DNA of 56,795 nt from Acidobacteriota bacterium (GCA_022821145.1 JAJEEE010000085.1:1-56795); one strand, 5' to 3'; positions 42,473 through 51,476 are shown, counted from the stretch's first letter. Notes: generated by a model not told the origin, from the letters alone. A program made the numbers and translations.

Positions 42473-44437
42473 TCAACAGTACGCGGCGCACACCACGCGC
42501 TTGCCGCGCGCGTGCTGCTCGTAGGCGCCGTCGGGCGCATCGACGAACTCGACGCGCGCGAACCCGGCCTGCCGCAGCATGAACTCGAGCGCCCTGGGCG
42601 ACGGGCACATGGCGATGGGGCTGTGGCCCACCTCGTTGTTGTCCGCGTCGAACTCGGCGGAGTCGTCGATCCAGGCGACCACGCCGCGATAGGGCTGCTT
42701 CGAATCGCGCTGGCCCCACTCGGTCTCGCCGTCGACCTCGTCGATCACCTGCGACTCGACGACGCACATCTCCGAGGTGACGGCCCGCACGTTGCGCAGC
42801 GCCCGCATGGGGTTCTCCAGGTGGTAGACGAGGCCCAGCAGCAGCGTCAGGTCGAATCGGCCGAACGACTCGGCGTCGAGCGTCTCGACGTTGCGCCGCC
42901 GGAACTCGATGCCGACGTGCCCCAACCGCCGGGCGGCGAAGCGGGCCCGCGCCAGGTTCGCCTCGCGGACGTCGACGCCGGTGACGCGGCCCACGCCCAG
43001 CCGGGCCATCGCGAAGCTGTAGAAGCCCTCGTGACAGCCGACGTCCAGGCACCGGACGCCGGGGATGCGTTCTCCGAAGTGCGCGGAGACGATGCCCTCC
43101 ACCATCCGCCGGCGCGTTTCGAAGATCTCCACCATGTGGGGCGGCAGGTAGGACCGGGTGCGGACGCCGTCGAACTCGAACGGGTAGAACCACGGGCCGA
43201 GGGCCTCCACGTGGCGGCGGATCGCGTCGCCGGAGGCGCCAACGGGCGGCGGCGGGCCGACGGGTGGTCGAGTCATCGGATTGACATTATAGGGCCACTC
43301 CACGGCAGTGGACGATCGGCGCCGATGCGCCTGGAGTACGTCGCGGCGACTGCGGGGCCTGCGACCGGGGTCTCTCACGCAGAACTCCGGGGTCCAGTGC
43401 CGGTAGCAGCGGACCTGGGCCGAAGGACGTCCGCGCAACGCGGCCACCATCTGGGTGGGCTTCAGGACGCCCGCGTCGATCAGGCGGTCGTTCTCCGCGC
43501 CGATGCGATCGATGAACGCCGTGTCCTGGGCGTTGTCGACGGCGAAGTTGCGCCCGAAGTTCCGGTCGACGAAGACGTCGGGCAGGTTGCCGTAGGCGAT
43601 GAAGCTCTCGAAGTGGAATTCGCGAACCAGCAGCGGCAGGATGTCCTGGGCGCGGATCCCCTCGAACCCCTCCGTCGAGCAGTCCCAGTTCTCGTACATC
43701 GCCTCGAAGCGCTCGAGCAGGTGGTTGTACTTGTAGCGGTCCGGCATGGTCCGCCAGATCGCGTGCACGCGCTCGAGCGCCTCGGGCCACCGCATGTGCC
43801 CGTTGCGGCCGATCATGTCGCAGGTGAGCAGGTAGCCGTCGCCGCCGATGGCCTTTCGGATGTTGGCGAACACGCCTTCCAGACCCACGATGTGGTGCAG
43901 GCTGTGGTGCGCCAACACGGCGGCCCGCGGCCCGTCGGCCCGCCACGCCCCGACGTCGGTCTCCAGGAACTCGAAATGGGACGCCAGCCCGCCGGCGGCG
44001 GCCTGCTCCCGCCCCCGGGTCAGCATGTAGGGATTGATGTCCACGCACGAGAAGCGGAAATCCGTCAACCCGCCCTGGCGCAGCCGCCCCGCGATGCGGA
44101 CCTCCATGTCGCCGTTGCCCGCCCCGATGCTGGTGACCTCGAGGGTGCGGTGCGGGTTCTCCTCCCGGTACCGGAACAGGTGGTTCAGGTAGAAGTCGTC
44201 GAGGGTCGACACGCCGTACACGGCTTCGAGCTTGGGCCGGACGTACCGCAGCGACCAGAAGTGAAAGATCTCGGGCAAGTCGTGGACGTTCTCCTGCGAC
44301 CCGAAGTTCTCGATCTCCTGCCGCGTCCGGTCGGCGTGCGCGCCCGAGGCGGCGCCCTCGTTCCCGTTCCGGACCGGCCGCGCCCCCAACGCCCGCGCCG
44401 CGCGCCGCAACACCCCGGCCAGCATCCCCTTTCCCAT
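42473..44437 (-). CDS. Tandem methyltransferases in one open frame
   Basis: 654 residues with two class I methyltransferase domains. Domain 1 (about 70-380): VTSIGAGNGDMEVRIAG is the SAM loop, then DINPYMLTRGREQA and HHSLHHIVGLEGV. Domain 2 (about 400-650): RCLDVGCHEGFYSFAMARLG, VTGVDVREANLARAR, LLLGLVYHLENPMRALR, close to the CmoB/DUF1698 type. The linker is Arg/Pro-rich and includes an internal ATG (43276), where typical domain 2 proteins would start, preceded by TATAAT 9 nt upstream. So these may be two genes with no stop between them, or a true fusion. Substrates are unknown. ATG 44437. Confidence 0.75.
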   Translation of the reverse strand: MGKGMLAGVLRRAARALGARPVRNGNEGAASGAHADRTRQEIENFGSQENVHDLPEIFHFWSLRYVRPKLEAVYGVSTLDDFYLNHLFRYREENPHRTLEVTSIGAGNGDMEVRIAGRLRQGGLTDFRFSCVDINPYMLTRGREQAAAGGLASHFEFLETDVGAWRADGPRAAVLAHHSLHHIVGLEGVFANIRKAIGGDGYLLTCDMIGRNGHMRWPEALERVHAIWRTMPDRYKYNHLLERFEAMYENWDCSTEGFEGIRAQDILPLLVREFHFESFIAYGNLPDVFVDRNFGRNFAVDNAQDTAFIDRIGAENDRLIDAGVLKPTQMVAALRGRPSAQVRCYRHWTPEFCVRDPGRRPRSRRDVLQAHRRRSSTAVEWPYNVNPMTRPPVGPPPPVGASGDAIRRHVEALGPWFYPFEFDGVRTRSYLPPHMVEIFETRRRMVEGIVSAHFGERIPGVRCLDVGCHEGFYSFAMARLGVGRVTGVDVREANLARARFAARRLGHVGIEFRRRNVETLDAESFGRFDLTLLLGLVYHLENPMRALRNVRAVTSEMCVVESQVIDEVDGETEWGQRDSKQPYRGVVAWIDDSAEFDADNNEVGHSPIAMCPSPRALEFMLRQAGFARVEFVDAPDGAYEQHARGKRVVCAAYC

Positions 44438-44447
44438 GTCCTAATAG

Positions 44448-44540
44448 TAGCCGCAGCGCGCCTCGCCGCAATCGGACAACGCGGCGATTGCCTCCGCCGT
44501 GATTCCCGCGGCGGCGCCAGGCGTCGGTCCGAGGCGCCGG
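44448..44540. repeat. Degenerate copy of element C
   Basis: Plus-strand GTAGCCGCAGCGCGCCTCGC, GGACAACGCGGCGATTGC and GGCGTCGGTCCGAGGCG follow the order of element C, but the EEIVFLD micro-ORF is gone. It lies 5' of the methyltransferase gene. Confidence 0.4.
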
Positions 44541-44689
44541 TGGGGACCGCCGGCCACGGGAGTCGCTTGAATCTTGTGTCCGGGCCGGGTGTCCGGGATC
44601 GGATGTCGAAGCCCGGAGCGGGGTCGCCGGGAGACGCCGCGGGCGGCGCACCGTGATCCCGCTCGACCGATGCCGCCGATCGCGCCACC

Positions 44690-44719
44690 TTGTCCGTACC
44701 GCGAACCGAGGGCTATCAT
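44690..44719 (+). promoter_or_regulatory. Promoter of the subtilase gene
   Basis: TTGTCC (44690-44695), an 18-bp spacer and TATCAT (44714-44719). The ATG at 44730 follows 10 nt later, implying a very short or absent leader and no Shine-Dalgarno. Confidence 0.5.
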
Positions 44720-44729
44720 CCCCAAACCC

Positions 44730-47700
44730 ATGCCCGAACATCGCCGCCTCCCCCGGCCCCTGCTCCTGCTTTCCCTCGTCCCCCTCTCCGCCTGGGCCCA
44801 GCAACCCCCCTTACCCGAATCCACCCTCCTCCAGATCCAAACCCACCTGGCCGCCAAGTCCTCCCGAACCGCAACCCAACGCAAGGTCAGCTCCCAACTC
44901 CTGGAACCCCCGGACGCCGCCTCCCCGGACTCCTCCATCGCCCGGGCCGTCGAACCCGTCCGGGTCGACATCCGCGCCACCGTCACCGCAACCCTCCTCG
45001 ACCGCATCGTCGAGCTGGGCGGGGAGGTCGTCAACAGCGTCCCCGAGTACGACGCCGTCCGCGCGCGCCTGCCCGCCGCCGCCGTGGAGCCGCTGGCCGC
45101 GCTCGAGGAGGTCCGCTTCATCCGCCCGGCCGAGCAGGCCGTCACGCGCCAGGCGCTCCGGACCGCGGCTTTCGTCGACGACATCGCGAGACGCGCGGTG
45201 GACGCCACCGAGGGCGACGCGGCGCACCGGGCCGACGCGGCGCGCCGGACCCACGGCGTGGACGGCACGGGCATCGGCATCGGCGTCGTCTCCGACGGCG
45301 TCGCGACGCTCGCGGCCCGGCAGGCGACCGGCGACGTCGCCTACCGCGTCACCGTCCTTCCCGGACAGGCGGGCGGCGCGTTCGACTTGCGCTGCGGCGG
45401 CCGGAGCTCGGGCGACGAGGGGACGGCCATGCTGGAGATCGTCCACGACCTGGCGCCGGGCGCCGAGCTCTACTTCGCCGACGGCGGCGGCGGGCGCGCG
45501 CAGATGGCCCGGAACATCGAGGACCTGTGCCGGGCCGGCGCCGACGTCATCGTCGACGACATCGGGTACCTTGGGGCGTCGGCCTTCCAGGACGACGTCA
45601 TCGCGCGCGCCATCGGCGCGGCCACCGCCGAGGGCTGCTTCCACTTCACGTCGGCCGGCAACGGCGGGAACCTGAACGACGGCACGTCCAGCGTCTGGGA
45701 AGGCGACTTCGACGCGGGCGGGTCGATCGCCGTGAACGGCGAAGTGGTCGGCAGGATCCACGATTTTGGCGGCGGGGCGGTCCGGAACGGGATCGAGGCG
45801 GAGACGACGAGCCCGTTCTTCCTGCAATGGTCCGACGCCGACGGGGCGTCGGCCAACGACTACGACCTGTTCATCGTGGACGCGGACGACAACGTGCTCG
45901 CCGCCTCGACCAACACGCAGGACGGCACGCAGGACCCGATCGAGTACGTCCCCGGCGCCTGCTCGGGCGAGTACGCCGACGCCCGCGTGCTCGTCGTCCA
46001 GACCTCGGGCGCCGCGGACCGCTACCTGCGCCTCGACTACGGGCGCGGGGCGCTGGAGCACGCGACGGCGGGCAAGATCTTCGGACACGCGGCGGCGGCC
46101 GACGCGGTGTCCGTGGCCGCCGTGAGGGCGCCCTCGACCGGCGCCTTCCAGGGCACGGAGTCCGTCGAGCGGTTCAGCTCGGACGGGCCGCGCCGGGTCT
46201 TCTACGAGGCCGACGGCGCGGCCGTCACGGCGGGGAACGTCTCGTCCACGGGCGGCGCGGTGCGGCACAAGCCGGACCTGGCCGCCGCCGACGGCGTCGC
46301 GACCTCCACGCCCGGGTTCTCGACGTTCTACGGCACGTCGGCGGCGGCGCCGCACGCGGCGGCCATCGCGGCGTTGATGCTGGAAGCGGCCGGCGGCCCG
46401 GGGAACGTCACGCTCTCGGCGCTGCGCGCGGGGATGACGGGCGGCGCCCTGGACATCGAAGCCTCCGGCGTGGACCGCGATTCCGGGGCCGGCATCGCGA
46501 TGGCGCCCGGCGCGGTGGACGCGGTGGACGTCCCCGCGGCGAATCGCAACCGGGCGCCCACGGCCGCCGGGACGCTGACGGCGCCGGAGATGACCGCCGG
46601 CGGCGCGCCGGCGACGATCGAACTGTCGGGCGCTTTCGACGATCCGGACAACGACACGCTGAGCTACACGGCGTTGTCGACGAATCCCGGCGTGGCGGAG
46701 GCCGTCGCGACGGGGTCGAAGCTGCGGCTGACGCCCAGGGCGGGCGGCGTCGTGGACGTGACGGTGCGCGCCGTCGACGGCGACGGCCTGGGCGTGACGC
46801 GCTCCCTGTCGGTCACCGTGGCGGGGACGCCGCCGAATACCGGAGGCGGGGGCGGGCCCGCGGCGCCGCGGGCCGGCGCGATCCTGGACTTCGCGCACTT
46901 CGCCGACGGGGACGGCTACACGTCGGAGATCGTGCTGGTGAACGTGGGCGACGAACCCATCGAGCCCGTCGTGTATTTCCACGATACGGACGGGGCGCCG
47001 GCGGCGGTCGTGGACGTCGACGACACCCTGGCCCGGCGGGACGACGGCGGCCTCGAGCGCGCCGCCGCCCTCGCGCCGCTCCGGGAGTGGCGCATCGCCA
47101 CCCGCGGCGGGGACGCCCTCACCGCCGGGTCGGTCCAGGTGGTTTCCGACGGCCCCGTCGGCGGGATGCTGCGCATCGCGCATCCCGACTTCGGCCAGGC
47201 CGTCGTGGGACCCGGCCCCGCGCTCTCCGACGCCGTCTTCCCGGCCCGGCGCCGCGAAGGCGGCGTCACGACGGGCGTCGCGCTCCGCAACCTGGAATCG
47301 GCGGCCGGGACCATCGGATGCGAGCTGCTCGCGGCCGGCGAGACGCTGGCGTCCGCGGACTTCGAGCTGGCCGCGAACGGTCAGACGTCGTGGACCCTGG
47401 ACGGCGCGTTCCCGGCGGCCGACACCGCGGTCTTCGACGGGACGGTGCGCTGCCGGTTCTCCGGGCGCCGGCGGTTCACGGCCATGGCCCTGGAGCTGGA
47501 CCCCGGCGCGCGGGTCTTCACCGCCGTGCCCGTCTCGCCGGTCGACCGCGGCGGCGGGGCCGCGGAGATGGGCTTCGCGCACTTCGCCAACGGCGACGCG
47601 ATGATGTCCGAGCTGGCGTTCGTCAACCTGGAAACCCGCCCCGGCGGGCGGTCGCACAGCCCCTTCGAGCGGCCCGCGCCGCCCAGCCGGCCCCGGATCC

Positions 47701-48299
47701 GGTTCCTCGATCCCGACGGCGCGCCTATCGCCGCGGAGTCGCTCGTGGACGTCGAGGGCGCGCTGCAGGTCGCCGGCGACGGCGCGCTGACGACGCGGGA
47801 CCCGATGGCGCCGCTGGACGTCGTCAGGGTCCCGACCCACCGCCGGGGCGCGCTGGCGACCGGGTCGGTCAGCGTGGTCGCGGACGGCCCCGTCGGCGGG
47901 ATGCTGCGCTTCGACCTGCCCGGCGTGGGCCAGGCCGTAACCGCGCCGGCGTCCCCCCTCAGCGGCGCCATCATGCCGGCGCGGCGGCGGGAAGGCGGCG
48001 TCACCACCGGCATCGCCATCCACAACCCGGAGCCCGCCGCCGGCCTGGTGCGCTGCGAGCTGATGCGCGACGGGATCCTCCAGGACACCGCCAGCACGCC
48101 GCTCGCCGCCGGCGGGCAGACGTCGTGGACGATCGATCGGGCGTTCGCCGGGGCCGACACGTCCGACTTCGACGGGTGGGTGCGTTGCACGGCGGCCGAA
48201 GGCGGCCGGTTCACGGCCGTCGCCCTGGAGATGGATCCCGGCAACCGCGTCTTCACCGCGCTGCCGGTGATGCCGGTGGGCGCGGCGACGCGGGATTAG
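44730..48299 (+). CDS. Secreted S8-like serine peptidase with two HIADG-type modules
   Basis: 1,189 residues. Signal peptide (PRPLLLLSLVPLSAWAQQ), a propeptide-like segment to about 170, then a subtilase-fold domain: Asp189 (GVVSDGV) and Ser537 (FYGTSAAAPHAAAIA). The usual HGT motif is replaced by DEGT (Asp229-Glu230), so the canonical His is missing; EIVHD (Glu236, Asp240) lies just after it. A cadherin-like Ig domain (about 610-700) and two HIADG-type modules follow (FAHFADGDGYTSEIVLVN about 720, FAHFANGDAMMSELAFVN about 950), each with RREGGVTTG(V/I)A. A partial copy lies at 49387-49488. The first 60 codons are unusually C-rich. Confidence 0.85.
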   Translation: MPEHRRLPRPLLLLSLVPLSAWAQQPPLPESTLLQIQTHLAAKSSRTATQRKVSSQLLEPPDAASPDSSIARAVEPVRVDIRATVTATLLDRIVELGGEVVNSVPEYDAVRARLPAAAVEPLAALEEVRFIRPAEQAVTRQALRTAAFVDDIARRAVDATEGDAAHRADAARRTHGVDGTGIGIGVVSDGVATLAARQATGDVAYRVTVLPGQAGGAFDLRCGGRSSGDEGTAMLEIVHDLAPGAELYFADGGGGRAQMARNIEDLCRAGADVIVDDIGYLGASAFQDDVIARAIGAATAEGCFHFTSAGNGGNLNDGTSSVWEGDFDAGGSIAVNGEVVGRIHDFGGGAVRNGIEAETTSPFFLQWSDADGASANDYDLFIVDADDNVLAASTNTQDGTQDPIEYVPGACSGEYADARVLVVQTSGAADRYLRLDYGRGALEHATAGKIFGHAAAADAVSVAAVRAPSTGAFQGTESVERFSSDGPRRVFYEADGAAVTAGNVSSTGGAVRHKPDLAAADGVATSTPGFSTFYGTSAAAPHAAAIAALMLEAAGGPGNVTLSALRAGMTGGALDIEASGVDRDSGAGIAMAPGAVDAVDVPAANRNRAPTAAGTLTAPEMTAGGAPATIELSGAFDDPDNDTLSYTALSTNPGVAEAVATGSKLRLTPRAGGVVDVTVRAVDGDGLGVTRSLSVTVAGTPPNTGGGGGPAAPRAGAILDFAHFADGDGYTSEIVLVNVGDEPIEPVVYFHDTDGAPAAVVDVDDTLARRDDGGLERAAALAPLREWRIATRGGDALTAGSVQVVSDGPVGGMLRIAHPDFGQAVVGPGPALSDAVFPARRREGGVTTGVALRNLESAAGTIGCELLAAGETLASADFELAANGQTSWTLDGAFPAADTAVFDGTVRCRFSGRRRFTAMALELDPGARVFTAVPVSPVDRGGGAAEMGFAHFANGDAMMSELAFVNLETRPGGRSHSPFERPAPPSRPRIRFLDPDGAPIAAESLVDVEGALQVAGDGALTTRDPMAPLDVVRVPTHRRGALATGSVSVVADGPVGGMLRFDLPGVGQAVTAPASPLSGAIMPARRREGGVTTGIAIHNPEPAAGLVRCELMRDGILQDTASTPLAAGGQTSWTIDRAFAGADTSDFDGWVRCTAAEGGRFTAVALEMDPGNRVFTALPVMPVGAATRD

Positions 48300-48307
48300 G
48301 CCGGCGT

Positions 48308-48736
48308 TCAGGCGACGGCCACGGCGATCAGCGCGGCGGCGACGATGCCCAGCAGCCACCGCATCGTCGAGACCTGCTTGTCCACGATCCGCGTTTCCAA
48401 GACGGCCATGCGCTTCTCGAAACTCAGGTCGAACGCGTCGAACCGGGCGTCCACCCTCGACTCGAGCGCGGCAAGCTTCCCGTCCATACTCGATTCGAAC
48501 GCGGCAAGCTTCCCGTCAATCCTCGACTCGAGCGAGGCAAGCTTCCCATCCACCCTCGACTCGAGCGAGGCAAGCTTCCCGTCCACCCCGGACTCGAGCT
48601 GGCCGATTTCGGCGCGCAACCGGGGGAACTCCTAATCCAGCGTCGCCTGGATCCGTACAACGGCCTGTTCGACGGCCCGCAGGCGCGCGTCCATTCCTTC
48701 CGGCGCGGAATCGAGCGCCGGTGCTCCGTCGGTCAT
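48308..48736 (-). pseudogene. Coiled-coil membrane protein with an in-frame stop
   Basis: Would encode about 142 residues like the protein at 51477-51845: MTDGAPALDSAPEGMDARLR, VVRIQATLD, then a TAG codon (near 48632) where the paralogue has Ser, then EFPRLRAEIGQLE, repeats of DGKLASLESRV and a C-terminal membrane helix (LLGIVAAALIAVAVA). The change TCG to TAG is a substitution, so it is not a typical sequencing indel. Translation could restart at an internal codon (AEIGQLESGV onward). A TATAAT on the minus strand at 48773-48778 marks the promoter. It converges on the subtilase gene with an 8-bp gap. Confidence 0.7.
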
Positions 48737-48952
48737 GTCGTGGAACTCCGCTATTCTCGGAAGGGCGCGCCCATTATAGCGGAACGGCGGATGGAAACGC
48801 GCGGCCGTGCCGAAAAACGGCGTCCACGGCCGTCCCCGCTCCACGCCCCGGGGGAGCGTCGCCGCCGCGACTTCCCGGCCCCGGCCCGGCCGCCGCGGTC
48901 CCGTTTCCCGCGCCGCGCGTCCCGCCGTCCGTGAGCCGGGCGGCGATCGCGC

Positions 48953-49147
48953 TTACGGGGCCGGCTCCCGCTCCCAGCCGGCGACGTACTGCTTGTAGTA
49001 CTTGGCGACGACCTGTCCGTTGGACGTCAGGACGAAGCAGGGACTCTTGGCCGTCGGTTCCTGGAGCGTGTCGGCAAGTATGCGCCGGGCCTCGCCGTCG
49101 GCGAAACGGATGATGTAGGTCGTTTGCTCGGGTTGCTCGGTTTCCAT
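48953..49147 (-). CDS. Small conserved-looking protein of unknown function
   Basis: 64 residues from ATG 49147 with GAGGGG upstream. Sequence TYIIRFADGEARRILAD, CFVLTSNGQVVAKYYKQYVAG and a Trp-containing end suggest a compact beta-rich fold, of the type that decorates short soluble proteins in many bacteria. No function is known to me. It lies between the broken coiled-coil gene and the mosaic of gene fragments, transcribed leftward. Confidence 0.65.
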   Translation of the reverse strand: METEQPEQTTYIIRFADGEARRILADTLQEPTAKSPCFVLTSNGQVVAKYYKQYVAGWEREPAP

Positions 49148-49281
49148 GGTCCCCTCAAGGCGTTCCAGTGTAACAGCGTCCGCCAACGGGCGTGTCGCGT
49201 CCCAGCAGATTCGGAACAGTCGGTGAGTAAGACCTGAGCTGGGGTGGAGCAGGCGAACGATGGACTTGGAATTGAGGCAAG

Positions 49282-49342
49282 ACGAGGTGGATGGCGCGGG
49301 GAGCCGAGCGTTGAGCGAGGCGGACCGCGCCATCCACCTCGT
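49282..49342. repeat. Inverted repeat with perfect 18-bp arms
   Basis: ACGAGGTGGATGGCGCGG at 49282-49299 and its exact reverse complement at 49325-49342, with a 25-nt spacer. It lies at the left edge of the fragment mosaic and could be a REP-like unit or the end of a lost mobile element. No T tract follows on either strand. Confidence 0.8.
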
Positions 49343-49386
49343 GCGGCTGCCGTGGATGGGGTCCATCACCGCCGGACGAGGGACAC

Positions 49387-49488
49387 GTCCACGACCTGGC
49401 GCCGGGCGCCGAGCTGTACTTCGCCGACGGCGGCGGCGGGCGGGCGCAGATGGCCCGGAACATCCGGAACCTGTGCCGGGCCGGCGCC
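49387..49488 (+). pseudogene. Fragment of a subtilase paralogue
   Basis: 102 bp almost identical to 45440-45541 of the intact subtilase gene: it encodes VHDLAPGAELYFADGGGG then RAQMARNIRNLCRAGA. Both ends stop abruptly: the left joins unrelated sequence, and the right joins a piece of the coiled-coil gene in reverse orientation. Confidence 0.8.
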
Positions 49489-49616
49489 TCGGCGCGTAAC
49501 CGGGGGAACTCCGAATCCAGCGTCGCCTGGATGCGGACAACGGCCTGCTCGACGGCCCGGAGGCGCGCGTCCACGCCTTCCGGCGCGGCATCGAGTTCCG
49601 CTGCTCCGTTCGTCAT
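49489..49616 (-). pseudogene. Fragment of the coiled-coil membrane protein gene
   Basis: N-terminal 43 codons only: MTNGAAELDAAPEGVDARLR, VVRIQATLDSEFPRLRAE, then the frame runs into the antisense of the subtilase fragment. It is nearly identical to the first part of the gene at 51477-51845, including an upstream minus-strand AATAAT. The following 340 bp (49617-49963) hold no supported gene. Confidence 0.75.
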
Positions 49617-49963
49617 GGGTTGGGACTCCGCTATTCCGGGAAGGGCTTGCCGATTATTCCGGAACGGGGGACGGACAGGGTTCGCGATCGCAGGGCGTAG
49701 GACGGCTGGCCCCTCCCGCGCGCCGGCCTGGCGTGCCCGGCGCTCGGCCTGTACGCGCACGGACTCCCGATGCGAGGGCCGTTCGGAAACGACTCGAGAT
49801 CGATCCGTCGAGAAGCCGACCGACGGTCCCGAACGCGAACGGTCCGTATCGTCCGATGACCGGCTCGGAATCCGAAGCCGCCGCGCGAGGCGGGGGATCA
49901 CCGTTATCGCCGACGCGGGCGATCGGAAAACACGTGAGGGCGGCCGATGTCTGGAAAGGCCGG

Positions 49964-50167
49964 CTATCGGTCGACGCGCGCGCTCCTCGACAGCGACTGC
50001 TCGGGGTTCTTGATGCTCGGGCCGCCGAGCGCGGGTTCCAGCCGATAGCCGCCGACCGTGATCCCGACATCGGCGAGTTGCTTCACGGCTTTCCTGCAAC
50101 GTTCCACCGCGGTTCGATCGATGGCGGGGTTCTTCTTGAGAATGTCGTCCGGATAATCGTGATCCAT
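49964..50167 (-). CDS. Small protein of unknown function
   Basis: 67 residues from ATG 50167 (AGGTAG upstream). The sequence begins MDHDYPDDILKKNPAIDRTA and continues through VERCRKAVKQLADVGI to GGYRLEPALGG, ending with a short charged tail. This is a soluble helical domain with a YxLxPALGG end that I have seen in small hypothetical proteins; no function can be given. It lies downstream of the DUF488 gene in the same direction and might share its transcript (155 bp gap). Confidence 0.6.
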   Translation of the reverse strand: MDHDYPDDILKKNPAIDRTAVERCRKAVKQLADVGITVGGYRLEPALGGPSIKNPEQSLSRSARVDR

Positions 50168-50322
50168 TGGCTACCTGCCGTTCACGACGTCAAAAAAAGA
50201 GGACGGTATGGACAAACGACTGAGTGCCAGTCTGCACCATATGGTCCTTCAAGAACCAGAAATAGTCCCAAACAGCCTTTTTCAGCTCGGGTTGACGGCC
50301 GAAATCATCGATCTTGACGCCC

Positions 50323-51372
50323 CTAAAGGTGGGCAATGTTCACGGCGCCCCATCTCCGGTCCAGGTACTCCGCCACAAGCCGCCTGTGGCAATGGTCCGG
50401 CTCATGCTCGCTGCAGAGGAGGCACACGCCCTCCATCGCTGAACGATCGACCGTTTCCGCGATCGCACGTTGTTCCATCAACTCGAGAAAGCGTTCCTCG
50501 AAAGTCGCCCAGTCACCGCCGCGTTTCTTGTAGCCGTCGAGGATTTCCCGTGTGGGCGCCAGTTCCGGCCTGTGCTCGTAGCCGATGCCGCAAATCTCTC
50601 TCAGGAAGTACGGAAGATCCTGTTTCTTCGCGAATCCGGCAAGCTGCGACACGTTATTCAAACGCACATCCACGACCTTGCTTACGCCCGCCTTCGAGAG
50701 ACGGGAGAAGAACGAGTCGGCTGTCGTCTTGGTGAACCCGATCGTGCAGATTTTCGCCGCGACGCTTCTCGATGTCGCAGGGTGTTCGTCGGTATTCGAC
50801 TTCGAATATGCAATCTGCCGTCCACGCTCGGCATAGGCCCGTTCGATCATTTCGGCTCGGCTGCTGAAAAGATCCGTCTCCGAAAGGCCGTGCTCCTTCA
50901 ACAGACGGGAAAGGGCTTCGTCGTGATGCTCCAGTGCCCCATCCTCCAGGATATGCTCGATGTCGAGTCCGCGAGTGACGAGATGACGACAGATCAAGAT
51001 GGCGCGATGGCAAGTCAACGGGTCCTTCTCGGCGCACATCAGCGCCACGCGATGCGCCGCCATCCCTTGGATGACGCGTTCCAGACCGGACTGAAAGAGG
51101 TGCGTACGGGCGAGCAGGTCGTACTGGACCTTGCCCTGACCGTAGCAACTCGGGTCCTCGGATCGCGCACCCAGTTCGCGCCCGAGAAACACGTACGCGA
51201 TTCCATGGGATTTCAGCCGGTCGCAAATCGACTCGCGGTTGAACTGCGGGTTCATGCGGCTGTAGGGACGCGAGCGAACGTCGGCAACCGCGGTGACGCC
51301 GTGAAGACGCAACAGCTCGCTCGCCCTCTCCGCCGCGTGCGTGGAGTGCCCTATCGTGTAAAGCGAATCCAT
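50323..51372 (-). CDS. Tandem DUF488 protein
   Basis: 349 residues with two DUF488 domains. Domain 1 (1-150): LYTIGHSTHAAERASELLRL, VADVRSRPYSRMNPQFN, YVFLGRELGAR, MCAEKDPLTCHRAIL. Domain 2 (205-345): ICTIGFTKTTADSFFSRLSK, VVDVRLNNVSQLAGFAKKQD, LCSEHEPDHCHRRLVAEYLD. The two CxExxPxxCHR-type motifs are conserved and typical of this family, which I remember as nucleic-acid- or nucleotide-linked and often found in defence islands; the biochemical activity is not established. ATG 51372 is the start. It lies inside the remnants of the duplicated subtilase locus, so it was probably inserted there. Confidence 0.87.
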   Translation of the reverse strand: MDSLYTIGHSTHAAERASELLRLHGVTAVADVRSRPYSRMNPQFNRESICDRLKSHGIAYVFLGRELGARSEDPSCYGQGKVQYDLLARTHLFQSGLERVIQGMAAHRVALMCAEKDPLTCHRAILICRHLVTRGLDIEHILEDGALEHHDEALSRLLKEHGLSETDLFSSRAEMIERAYAERGRQIAYSKSNTDEHPATSRSVAAKICTIGFTKTTADSFFSRLSKAGVSKVVDVRLNNVSQLAGFAKKQDLPYFLREICGIGYEHRPELAPTREILDGYKKRGGDWATFEERFLELMEQRAIAETVDRSAMEGVCLLCSEHEPDHCHRRLVAEYLDRRWGAVNIAHL

Positions 51373-51384
51373 CAGCGATCACTC

Positions 51385-51456
51385 GCCGCCGGCGTCTTCA
51401 CGTCGCTGCCGGTGATGCCTGTCCAACAGCCGGCCGGGGAACCGGCCGGGGAATAG
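51385..51456 (+). pseudogene. 3' remnant of a subtilase paralogue
   Basis: The frame ends AAGVFTSLPVMPV followed by a short tail and stop, matching the intact gene's end (RVFTALPVMPV). With 49387-49488 it shows that a second subtilase copy once ended next to the coiled-coil gene at 51477, the same arrangement as 48299/48308. Confidence 0.65.
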
Positions 51457-51476
51457 CCGGACCGCGGGCCCGGCGA

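Noticed and set aside
44811-48359. Minus-strand open frame of over 1,100 codons antisense to the subtilase gene
   Set aside because: Arg/Gly/Ala-rich with no domain logic; it mirrors the GC-rich coding strand, whose product has a signal peptide and protease motifs.
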